From contig JAITJJ010000029.1 in assembly GCA_031278965.1 (NCBI GenBank), forward strand, positions 1 to 5,603: a DNA stretch of 5,603 nucleotides, written 5' to 3'. Numbering within the stretch: the stretch's first letter is position 1; each line of letters begins with the position of its first letter. Below are positions 1 to 5,603 of this stretch, one piece after another. The position numbers and the translations under genes were made by a program. The notes beneath the pieces were generated by a model. That model did not search any database. It saw nothing but the letters and a program-made list of their open reading frames with translations, and was not told the origin of the DNA. This stretch comes from Deferribacteraceae bacterium. Lineage in GTDB: Bacteria > Chrysiogenota > Deferribacteres > Deferribacterales > JAISNW01.

Positions 1-2
1 AT

Positions 3-212
3 CTTGGGCGATTTACAAGGCGCACTAAAGTCGTTTCCAAGAAAATCGAAATGGTTGATTTGAGTATAAAACTTTGGGTTGCACTTACAGAGCCGGAAAC
101 TTTAGTTGACTTTAAAAAATTGCACTCTATATCTATAAGTGAAAACTCTCAAATATTCGATACCTTAAAAGCAACTTGTATCTATTATCTTTCAAACTTA
201 AATGCAAGATAA
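3..212 (+). CDS. Probable IS1-family transposase, C-terminal fragment (5' end outside window)
   Basis: An open frame enters from the left edge and runs 69 codons to a TAA at 210-212. Its first residues read LGRFTRRTKVVSKK, followed by IEMVDLSIKLW. This resembles the C-terminal tail of IS1-type DDE transposases, where an R-x-x-R-K/R-T stretch is followed by a conserved S-K and a hydrophobic helix. The catalytic residues would lie upstream, outside the window, so intactness cannot be judged. The last ~35 residues (from TEPETLVDFKK onward) match nothing I recognise. The frame converges on ribD with a 55-bp gap; no inverted-repeat end of the element can be identified because the other end is not visible. 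The assignment rests on one short motif, so it could be another protein's tail. Confidence 0.55.
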   Translation, partial: LGRFTRRTKVVSKKIEMVDLSIKLWVALTEPETLVDFKKLHSISISENSQIFDTLKATCIYYLSNLNAR

Positions 213-267
213 AATAGAGCCAAACATAGAAAGAGAATTCCGAAATTTCCCCTTTGCCCGCAACTTT

Positions 268-1353
268 CTACCGTTCCCGGACAAATTTTCCCTCTATCCT
301 TATGTCTCCCTCAATATTTTTTATCTTTATATTCTCCAGTCTGGGAGCATTTTTCAACCTTAATTTTGCAAAGCCGCCGATGGCTGAAAAGCTCCCGCCC
401 AGTAATATCGGCGCAGTATAGATTAGCAACCTATCAGCTAAATTCCTCTCCAGAAAAGAAGTAAATACTCCCGCCCCCCCCTCTACAAGAAGGTTCATTA
501 TTCCGCGCGCCCCCAAGTCATCCAATACCTCGTTAAGGTTCAACAGACCATCCGTTTCGCTTACTGATGCGGTTTCAATTCCCAAGTCATTCAGGCGTTT
601 AATCTGCTCCGCATCAATGTTCCGTCCGGTATATAAGATGGTGGGGGCTTCTTTTACATCCGCAACATTTGAATCTAACGGCAGCCTTGCAAAAGCATCC
701 AGCACCACCCTTAAAGGGGGAGATTTAACAGCGGGACGGGGCGTCAAATGAGGGTTATCTGCCAAGACGGTTTTTATCCCTGTTAAAACAGCGTCCATCT
801 CATTTCTTAAAGAGTGAACATCAATACGGGATGCCTCTGAGGTGATCCATTGAGACTCCCCTAATGCTGTAGCTATCTTTCCATCAAGGCTTTGAGCTAT
901 CTTTAAGGTTACATACGGAGTGCGGGTGGTGATATATTTGCGAAAATCCTCTATTATTTCTTTGCACAAACTTTCCTCTATACCAACCTCCACCTCTATA
1001 CCCGCATCTTTTAAGATTTGCACTCCCCGTCCGCGGTGGGCGGGATTAGGATCAAGCGTTCCTATATAAACCTTTTTTATGCCGGCTCTTTTTATGAGCT
1101 TGGTGCACGGCGGAGTTTTTCCGCTGGTGGAACACGGTTCCAGAGTAACGAAGAGTTCACATTCTTTAGATATGCTGCCAGCGCGGAGAATCGCATTTTT
1201 TTCCGCATGTGCCCTGCCAAATTTTTCATGCCAGCCGGAGGATATTATATTCCCATTTTTTACCAACACTGCACCAACGCAAGGGTTTGTTTTGGTGAAC
1301 CCTTTCCCCTTAACGGCAAGCGCTGCAGCCTCTCTCATGAACTCGCTTTTCAT
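268..1353 (-). CDS. ribD: Bifunctional riboflavin biosynthesis deaminase/reductase RibD
   Basis: RibD carries out two consecutive cytosolic steps of riboflavin synthesis: deamination of the diaminopyrimidine made from GTP, then NADPH-dependent reduction of the ribose side chain. The 361-residue product is full length for the family. The N-terminal deaminase domain (about 1-145) has N23-P-C-V-G, the zinc/catalytic motif H49-A-E51, and P73-C74-S-T-S-G-K-T-P-P-C83; H49, C74 and C83 are the expected zinc ligands and E51 the proton shuttle. The reductase domain (about 146-361) has TLKIAQSLDGKIA at 149-161, W169-I-T-S, DAVLTG at 187-192, V-L-A-D-N-P at 196-201 and L-V-E-G-G at 289-293. All key residues seem present. 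Its ATG overlaps the plsY stop as ATGA, implying coupled translation, with AAGG upstream as a weak ribosome site. No other rib gene and no FMN riboswitch is seen in the window. An 8-G run codes the E-G-G motif. Confidence 0.97.
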   Translation of the reverse strand: MKSEFMREAAALAVKGKGFTKTNPCVGAVLVKNGNIISSGWHEKFGRAHAEKNAILRAGSISKECELFVTLEPCSTSGKTPPCTKLIKRAGIKKVYIGTLDPNPAHRGRGVQILKDAGIEVEVGIEESLCKEIIEDFRKYITTRTPYVTLKIAQSLDGKIATALGESQWITSEASRIDVHSLRNEMDAVLTGIKTVLADNPHLTPRPAVKSPPLRVVLDAFARLPLDSNVADVKEAPTILYTGRNIDAEQIKRLNDLGIETASVSETDGLLNLNEVLDDLGARGIMNLLVEGGAGVFTSFLERNLADRLLIYTAPILLGGSFSAIGGFAKLRLKNAPRLENIKIKNIEGDIRIEGKFVRER

Positions 1354-1964
1354 TTATTGAAAACCTTATTCTCTGTTCCCGCCAAAATCCGTTTTATATT
1401 CCCCCTATGCTTATATATTACAAATAACGCAACAAGAGTTGCAAATACGCACAAGCCTTGCCACTTAGAATATAGGATGAAAATCATTATTGCATTCACG
1501 ATTGCCGCAAGCATAGAACCTACGCTTACCATGCGGGTAAAGAACACAGACAGCAAAAAGGTTGAAGCCGCGCCTAACACAGGGATAGGTGCAAGCGCAA
1601 TAAACACCCCTAGACTGGCTGCAACCCCTTTACCCCCGGAAAAACCAAGATATATAGGGAAAGCGTGCCCTAAAATTACAGCCATAGCGCAAAAGAGCGG
1701 TATATCTCTCGGAAAACCGTAAATTTGACACAGTTTTAAAGAGAGGAATATCGGAAGAAACCCTTTCAGAGTATCAAGGATTAAAACCAACACAAAGCCC
1801 GGTTTTCCCAAAACCCGTCCCGCATTGGTAGCCCCCACATTTCCGCTCCCAACCGAGCGAATATCCGCTCCGGAAATAACTTTTACCAGAATATAGGCGA
1901 CCGGGATTGAACCTATAAGATAGCACCCCGCAGTAAATAAAATGCCCGTTACTATGTGGAACAT
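1350..1964 (-). CDS. plsY: Glycerol-3-phosphate acyltransferase PlsY
   Basis: PlsY is an inner-membrane enzyme that transfers an acyl group from acyl-phosphate (made by PlsX) to glycerol 3-phosphate, giving lysophosphatidic acid, the first committed step of phospholipid synthesis. The 204-residue product has normal length and all three signature motifs: G39-S-G-N-V-G-A-T-N-A-G-R50 after the first membrane helix; G99-H-A-F-P with F108-S-G-G-K-G-V-A-A in the middle; and K185-H-R-G-N-I-K-R with G196-T-E198 near the C-terminus. D64-x-x-K-G is also present. Hydrophobic stretches at about 4-28, 56-76, 89-107, 117-143 and 147-184 fit a five-to-seven-helix membrane protein. The start is supported by GGAGGG six bases upstream of the ATG. 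The gene overlaps the stop of the O-antigen gene by 13 nt and shares ATGA with ribD, so it sits inside a coupled message. plsX is not in the window. Confidence 0.97.
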   Translation of the reverse strand: MFHIVTGILFTAGCYLIGSIPVAYILVKVISGADIRSVGSGNVGATNAGRVLGKPGFVLVLILDTLKGFLPIFLSLKLCQIYGFPRDIPLFCAMAVILGHAFPIYLGFSGGKGVAASLGVFIALAPIPVLGAASTFLLSVFFTRMVSVGSMLAAIVNAIMIFILYSKWQGLCVFATLVALFVIYKHRGNIKRILAGTENKVFNK

Positions 1965-3097
1965 TCCTCACCCTCCCTAATTAGAGTCCCGGTGATAAGC
2001 CAGAACAGCATACTTAGCTGTCCGTCAAAAAAGTTATATTCTGTTATTCCTTCCAAAACAAATAATCCTGTGAATACGGCGCCGGTTATCCCATAAGAGT
2101 TCTTTCTTAATGCGCTTTTAATGTGCGCTATAAAAAATCTAAGCACTAAGAGGGATACCGCCGCAAATCCTACTATTCCGTGCTCCGCCAAAAGCTGCAA
2201 AACGTTGTTATGGGCATGGGCTGTGGAGTGATATTTAACAGGCATATGAATAAGATAGCTGGATTGGAGGTTGGTAAGCCCCACCCCGGTGATCGGATTT
2301 TCAAGAAATACTTTCCAGCTTACCTTCCATAGCTCGAAACGCCACCCCAGAGAGGTAGCGGGATCAAATATATTTAACTCTTTGGGCGAAAACTTAAACC
2401 TTAGCTCGGGAACCAGAAGGATTAAGATTAGAGTTATTGCTGCAAATCCAAGTATCAGGAGTGCTCCCTTCCGCTTAAAGATAATTAGAAACAGCGCCCC
2501 TTCCGCCGCGAAAAACGGGAGAATCGCTCCTCTTGTGGAGGAACCTAAGAGAGCGGCAAGCACATAGAGCAAGAGGAAAAGTAGTATATTCCTGACTATG
2601 GGAGTTTTATACAGCTTAAAGACAAGCACCGCCGTTATAAGAAAAGCTATGAGAGCCATTGCGTTTCCGTAGCGGACAGCCCCGCGGTATAAGCCTTCCA
2701 AGCCGCCGTAACCGGATGTGGTTCCCACAGTAAAAAATCTGCTCAATCCCAAAACAAAAGAAAACGCTCCGCCTGCGGAAAACCAGATTATTATATTTTG
2801 AAGTTCCCCTTTGCATAAGTAGTAGCCGAATATAAACATCAGAAGCCATACCACCTGTTTATAAACCTTAAAAGATTTGGCGGGGTATTCCCCTAAGGCA
2901 GCGGTAAGCGCCAGAGCACCCATCACTATAAATATATATTTAAGATACGGGTTCTTCCAAAAATCCCTGTTTTCGCCGCGATAGAGTTTATAAATAAACA
3001 CCCCTAAAAGCGGGATAACCGAGATCTGCGCAAAGGATATGGAAAGGGGGAGAAAGAAGGAAACAAAGTAGGTTGGGATAGAGAACACGGAAAACAT
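1952..3097 (-). CDS. O-antigen ligase/polymerase-family membrane protein (Wzy_C-like)
   Basis: A very hydrophobic 381-residue protein with about ten to eleven membrane segments and one long hydrophilic loop at about 230-308, the topology of WaaL ligases and Wzy polymerases. These act at the periplasmic face of the inner membrane on undecaprenyl-diphosphate-linked glycans, joining them to lipid A-core, to protein, or to each other. Family hallmarks: L-G-S-S-T-R189-G in the central helices; G-W-R253-F-E-L-W, N-P-I-T-G-V-G-L-T-N (267-276) and H294-A-H-N-N with E305-H-G in or next to the loop; and E-Y-N-F-F-D near the C-terminus. Ligase and polymerase cannot be told apart from sequence alone. I chose the ATG at 3097 (TGATG overlap with rng) over the in-frame GTG at 3100, because AAGGAGG lies four bases from the ATG and only one from the GTG. 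No glycosyltransferase or flippase gene accompanies it. Confidence 0.88.
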   Translation of the reverse strand: MFSVFSIPTYFVSFFLPLSISFAQISVIPLLGVFIYKLYRGENRDFWKNPYLKYIFIVMGALALTAALGEYPAKSFKVYKQVVWLLMFIFGYYLCKGELQNIIIWFSAGGAFSFVLGLSRFFTVGTTSGYGGLEGLYRGAVRYGNAMALIAFLITAVLVFKLYKTPIVRNILLFLLLYVLAALLGSSTRGAILPFFAAEGALFLIIFKRKGALLILGFAAITLILILLVPELRFKFSPKELNIFDPATSLGWRFELWKVSWKVFLENPITGVGLTNLQSSYLIHMPVKYHSTAHAHNNVLQLLAEHGIVGFAAVSLLVLRFFIAHIKSALRKNSYGITGAVFTGLFVLEGITEYNFFDGQLSMLFWLITGTLIREGEECST

Positions 3098-4536
3098 CAC
3101 CCCTCCTTCAGGAAAGTTCTATGACTGAGCAGGTAACTGTCTTTGCGAAAAGCCGCACGGGTAATAATATCCACATTAAGAGCGTATCTTTCAGCTATGG
3201 AGGCAAGCGCCTCTTTAGCATCTCCGTTTAGGATTGCAGATACTGCGGGGGATGTTTCTATTACAAACCCTCCCCCGTTTGTTTTCGCTCCCTCCGCTTT
3301 TAGCTCAGAAAGAATATCCGAGCAAACGGCGATGGCGCTTTTTATTGCCCCTTTCCCGCCGCAATATTCACATGGCTCGTATGCGGAGGATGTCAGCGAA
3401 CCGCCGGAGCGTTTGCGGGTGATCTCCATAAGCCCCAAAGGAGTTATATCTACCACAGAAGCCTTGGATCTGTCTTTTTCAAGGAGAAGATTCATCTCCC
3501 CCGCCACCTTCCCGCGATTTTCCGCATCCTGCATATCAATAAAATCCACAACTATGATGCCGCCTATATCCCGCAATCTTAAAATGCGAGCTATCTCTCG
3601 GGCTGCCTCCAGATTGGTTTCCAGAGCGGTATTCTCCAGATCAACCGTTCCCGTAAAACGCCCGGTATTAACATCAATAACAGTAAGAGCCTCCGTTTGA
3701 TCAATAACGATATAGCCTCCGGAAGGGAGACGTATCTTGCGGTTAAATATCTTTTCCGTTTCAGATTCAATGCCATAGTGGGCAAAAATAGGGGTATCGC
3801 CGGAGTAGAACGTCACTTTATCTGTCGGAAAGTCAATCGGCAGGAATTGGGATATTTTCGCGTCGTCCGTTATAACTTCTTCCAACTCTGTCTGCCTTAT
3901 CTCTCTTAAAAGGCGGGGGATAATGGATACTTCCTCATAGAGCAGTTTCGGGGCGTTAGCGGTTTCTCCCCTCTTTTTAATATCCTCCCACTGTTTAATA
4001 AGCTCATCCCGGGATAAAATCAGTACGTCTTTACTTAATCCGGCGGAGTTGGTGCGGGCAATAAGGCCATAGCCGGGCGGGGTAATTTCATTCAATATAG
4101 CGCCAAGTCTCTTCCGCTCCCCCTTGGGGCGGATTTTGGATGAAACCGAAGATTGGGGGACAAACGGGTTTAAAACCAGATAACAGGAGACAAGAGAGAT
4201 ATATGCTGTGAGCTTAACCCCCTTGCTGCGGACTGGATCACGGATCACCTGCACAAAGAGTTCATCTTTTTCTTTAAGAAGGTTTTCAATGCGGGGCAAC
4301 TCGTCTGCCTGTGCATCCGCCCGTATGTCGGATACGCTTAAAAAAGCCGCCTTGTCCAGACCTATATCTATAAAAGCGGACTCCAAGCCTGGCATAACTT
4401 TTAGAACCTTCCCTTTATAAATGTTTCCGATAACCTCTTCCCTCCGGCTTTTTTCACGGTAAAACTCCACAAGCTTCCCGTTCTCCAGAATCGCCGCACG
4501 TTTTTCAAAAGAATCGGTATTAAAAAGAAGAGTCAT
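3097..4536 (-). CDS. rng: Ribonuclease G (RNase E/G family endoribonuclease)
   Basis: This is a single-strand-specific endoribonuclease of rRNA maturation and mRNA decay, cytoplasmic or loosely membrane-associated. The 479-residue length matches RNase G and leaves no room for the C-terminal degradosome scaffold of RNase E. An S1-like RNA-binding domain starts at about 34 (V-I-G-N-I-Y-K-G-K-V ... F-I-D-I-G). R161-T162 in I-A-R-T-N-S-A-G correspond to the 5'-phosphate sensor. The DNase I-like catalytic region has V-I-D288-V-N-T-G and V-V-D331-F-I-D-M, the two metal-binding aspartates, spaced 43 residues as in E. coli RNase E. C389-E-Y-C392 is the zinc-link pair, 58 residues after the second aspartate, also as in RNase E. 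All active-site elements are therefore present. The start has only a weak GGCGG ribosome site. The 3' end codes the ribosome site of the next gene, so the two are probably translationally coupled. Confidence 0.96.
   Translation of the reverse strand: MTLLFNTDSFEKRAAILENGKLVEFYREKSRREEVIGNIYKGKVLKVMPGLESAFIDIGLDKAAFLSVSDIRADAQADELPRIENLLKEKDELFVQVIRDPVRSKGVKLTAYISLVSCYLVLNPFVPQSSVSSKIRPKGERKRLGAILNEITPPGYGLIARTNSAGLSKDVLILSRDELIKQWEDIKKRGETANAPKLLYEEVSIIPRLLREIRQTELEEVITDDAKISQFLPIDFPTDKVTFYSGDTPIFAHYGIESETEKIFNRKIRLPSGGYIVIDQTEALTVIDVNTGRFTGTVDLENTALETNLEAAREIARILRLRDIGGIIVVDFIDMQDAENRGKVAGEMNLLLEKDRSKASVVDITPLGLMEITRKRSGGSLTSSAYEPCEYCGGKGAIKSAIAVCSDILSELKAEGAKTNGGGFVIETSPAVSAILNGDAKEALASIAERYALNVDIITRAAFRKDSYLLSHRTFLKEG
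3102..3108 (-). promoter_or_regulatory. Ribosome binding site deciding the start of the O-antigen gene
   Basis: AAGGAGG lies inside the last codons of rng. It stands four bases before ATG (3097-3095) and one base before the alternative GTG (3100-3098). The spacing favours ATG, giving a TGATG stop-start overlap. Confidence 0.75.
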
Positions 4537-4586
4537 AAAACCGCCGCGAAGAAGTAATTTTCAGATTGACTTTTACACGCCGTCAG

Positions 4587-4652
4587 AGCGGCTGAAAACT
4601 CCCCTAACTTTTCAGCCGCTTCGCCGCTATCGGAGAGAGGCGGCAAGGCGGC
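4587..4652 (-). repeat. Two overlapping inverted repeats between the pilin gene and rng
   Basis: Hairpin 1 is a perfect 12-bp inverted repeat (AGCGGCTGAAAA at 4587-4598 with its complement at 4609-4620; 10-nt loop). Hairpin 2 pairs 4615-4627 with 4640-4652, 11 of 13 positions, around a 12-nt loop. The two share 4615-4620, so in one RNA only one can form fully. Neither is followed by a T-run on either strand, so they are not textbook intrinsic terminators. They could be a read-through, processing or stability element in a pilin-rng transcript, or a dispersed palindromic (REP/MITE-like) repeat. The block is GC-rich next to AT-rich neighbouring sequence. Confidence 0.75.
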
Positions 4653-4672
4653 GCTCCCTACGCCTGAAGTTT

Positions 4673-5314
4673 CTATAGAAGCCGCCAGAAATACTCTCCC
4701 CAACTGGTGCCGGCAATATAAGTATGCGTCCACCTTTGTGTGCAGAAATAATTAAGTTTTGCGGTGGTGGTATTCTCAAGATCGGCAAGTTCATATGCCT
4801 GCCCGTCTATGTCGGTAAAATTCAAAAAATTTATGGCCCCCTGCCCCGTCACCTTATCACGGTCATCAAGGATATTTTCAAGCTGGCATATCAGAAACGG
4901 AGCGCTGGAAAACACAAGGGTTGCACCCGGATCTCCCCGCACGGTAAAATCGGTAACCCCTCCGTTGTTATCCAAACGGGAGTTATATATTCTCTTCCTC
5001 TGTTCAGGACCCGTGCTCAGGGGCATGGTATAGGTTTCATAATCGGCGGCAACAAGCAAACCATTATCTTGGAAAAAATCTTCGCTTAAATAGTTGCTGG
5101 TGTTGTCATAGGTTTCAAGTTGCCCCACCGTCCCCTTAGGACCCAACTTTTGAACGGCAACGGCAACAGCTATTTCAAAGCGCTCCAACTTCCTCGCTTC
5201 TTTGCGGATCCTAGCGGATTCAATTATCTCACCGCCTTTCAACGCCATCCCCATGATGATTCCTATCACCACAAGGACTATAGCAAGCTCCACCATAGAA
5301 AAACCTTTCCTCAT
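4673..5314 (-). CDS. Prepilin-like protein (type IV pilin/pseudopilin N-terminal motif)
   Basis: A 213-residue protein with a class III signal: the short leader MRKG ends in G4, then F5-S-M-V-E9-L, with the glutamate at mature position 5, followed by a hydrophobic helix to about residue 26. This is the site where prepilin peptidase (PilD type) cleaves and N-methylates, so the product should enter the inner membrane and assemble into a type IV pilus or a type II secretion pseudopilus. The helix continues as a charged amphipathic stretch (about 30-56). The C-terminal globular part has two cysteines, C143 and C191, which may form a disulfide, and a D150-D-R-D-K-V-T-G segment like the acidic D-D-G loop of many minor pilins. 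The length suits a minor pilin, but major pilin or pseudopilin is not excluded. GAGGT lies six bases upstream of the ATG. No pilus assembly genes are in the window. The last residues abut a GC-rich repeat. Confidence 0.88.
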   Translation of the reverse strand: MRKGFSMVELAIVLVVIGIIMGMALKGGEIIESARIRKEARKLERFEIAVAVAVQKLGPKGTVGQLETYDNTSNYLSEDFFQDNGLLVAADYETYTMPLSTGPEQRKRIYNSRLDNNGGVTDFTVRGDPGATLVFSSAPFLICQLENILDDRDKVTGQGAINFLNFTDIDGQAYELADLENTTTAKLNYFCTQRWTHTYIAGTSWGEYFWRLL

Positions 5315-5320
5315 CAGGGC

Positions 5321-5325
5321 ACCTC
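5321..5325 (-). promoter_or_regulatory. Ribosome binding site of the pilin gene
   Basis: GAGGT stands six bases upstream of the ATG that begins MRKGFSMVEL. Its spacing and the immediate prepilin leader both support this start. Confidence 0.7.
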
Positions 5326-5345
5326 AAAACTCTAAACAGTAACGT

Positions 5346-5374
5346 ATTATATAATAAAGAATTTTGAAAGTAAA
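5346..5374 (-). promoter_or_regulatory. Candidate sigma-70 promoter for the pilin gene
   Basis: A perfect TATAAT (5351-5346) lies 17 bp downstream of TTTACT (5374-5369; four of six matches to TTGACA) in an AT-rich stretch. Transcription would start near 5339, giving a leader of about 25 nt that includes the ribosome site. It is the only good promoter-like sequence I found upstream of the minus-strand block, so it may also drive rng and the genes beyond it. AT-rich DNA gives chance matches, hence moderate confidence. Confidence 0.55.
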
Positions 5375-5426
5375 ACAAAAACTCTAAGGGGTAAGTTGTA
5401 AGAAATGAAGTCCTCTTCCGCCAGTG

Positions 5427-5603
5427 TCAAACGATTCGGATTGTTCGGATTTCATTAGCGGTTTTGTATCCGAATATTCGGCGGGGATATGAGTTTATCC
5501 ACCGCTATATCCGTTTGATATATGCCACCGGTAGTTTGGATATATCCCCCCACTTCTTGATAAATTCCCTTATCAACTTGTTAGCGTTCTCATTTGAGCC
5601 CCC
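5427..5603 (-). pseudogene. IS30-family transposase, C-terminal remnant with in-frame amber stop (5' end outside window)
   Basis: Translating from the right edge gives GGSNENANKLIREF, then KKWGDISKLPVAYIKRI, a TAG stop at 5505-5507, and in the same frame RWINSYPRRIFGYKTANEIR up to a TGA at 5427-5429. The pieces match the end of IS30-type transposases: G-S-N-E-N-x-N-x-L-I-R carries the third catalytic acid of the DDE triad, and x-N-x-Y-P-R-R-x-x-G-Y-K-T-x-x-E is the conserved tail. Homology continuing in one frame across the TAG points to a point mutation of a sense codon (such as CAG or GAG) rather than a true gene end. The N-terminal DNA-binding part and first two catalytic acids lie outside the window. 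The element's end presumably falls within 5380-5426, but the terminal repeat cannot be confirmed without its partner. Confidence 0.75.

Noticed and set aside
213..267. Possible bidirectional terminator between the left transposase fragment and ribD
   Set aside because: No stem of useful length followed by a T-run was found on either strand in this gap.
1018..1722. A 234-codon plus-strand frame
   Set aside because: It lies antisense to the motif-rich ribD and plsY genes and shows no recognisable protein features; it is a shadow frame.
3143..3700. A 185-codon plus-strand frame
   Set aside because: It is antisense to the catalytic part of rng, with low-complexity Ser/Arg/Pro-rich composition typical of a shadow frame.
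4671..4680. 10-bp palindrome TTCTATAGAA at the pilin stop codon
   Set aside because: It is a single short AT-rich palindrome overlapping coding sequence, with no second copy in the window.
4533..4733. A 66-codon minus-strand frame ending in an ATGA overlap with the rng start
   Set aside because: It begins inside the pilin gene in another frame, has no good ribosome site, and most of it is the translation of the hairpin repeat block.
5470..5481. Perfect 12-bp palindrome CCGAATATTCGG
   Set aside because: It falls in the conserved R-R-I-F-G codons of the transposase remnant and has no partner site, so it is likely coincidental.
5557..5576. Perfect 7-bp inverted repeat with a 6-nt loop, TTGATAA/TTATCAA
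   Set aside because: It lies within the transposase coding remnant, encodes conserved residues, and has no terminator tail.

Overview
The window carries a compact five-gene block on the minus strand, with the end of an insertion-sequence transposase on each side. Read in the direction of transcription (right to left), it holds a prepilin-like protein with its own candidate promoter, a 136-bp gap with two overlapping hairpins, then four genes that overlap end to start: ribonuclease G (rng), an O-antigen ligase/polymerase-family membrane protein, the acyltransferase plsY, and the bifunctional riboflavin enzyme ribD. No tRNA, rRNA, CRISPR array or riboswitch was seen.

The organism is a bacterium, most likely a didermal (Gram-negative) one: it has an O-antigen ligase/polymerase-type protein, a type IV prepilin-like protein and an RNase G of Gram-negative length. 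The pilin N-terminus recalls pilins of Deferribacterota-like or deltaproteobacterial lineages. That is an impression from memory, not a search result, and I cannot name the taxon.

Layout. 1-212: C-terminal part of a probable IS1-family transposase on the plus strand, cut by the window edge. 213-267: a short convergent gap with no clear terminator. 268-1353 ribD; 1350-1964 plsY; 1952-3097 O-antigen ligase/polymerase; 3097-4536 rng, all minus. The overlaps (4, 13 and 1 nt) leave no room for internal terminators and suggest one translationally coupled message. 4537-4672: GC-rich gap with the hairpins and no convincing promoter, so rng is either read through from the pilin gene or has a promoter I cannot recognise. 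4673-5314: the pilin gene. 5315-5426: AT-rich leader with a TATAAT box. 5427-5603: C-terminal end of an IS30-family transposase, minus strand, broken by an in-frame TAG.

The genes do not form one pathway. They cover RNA processing and decay (Rng), surface polysaccharide assembly, the first acylation step of phospholipid synthesis (PlsY) and riboflavin synthesis (RibD). The linkage looks like a housekeeping operon with an envelope bias. I see no convincing new defence or mobile system. The points most worth a second look are the overlapping hairpins before rng and the decayed transposase.
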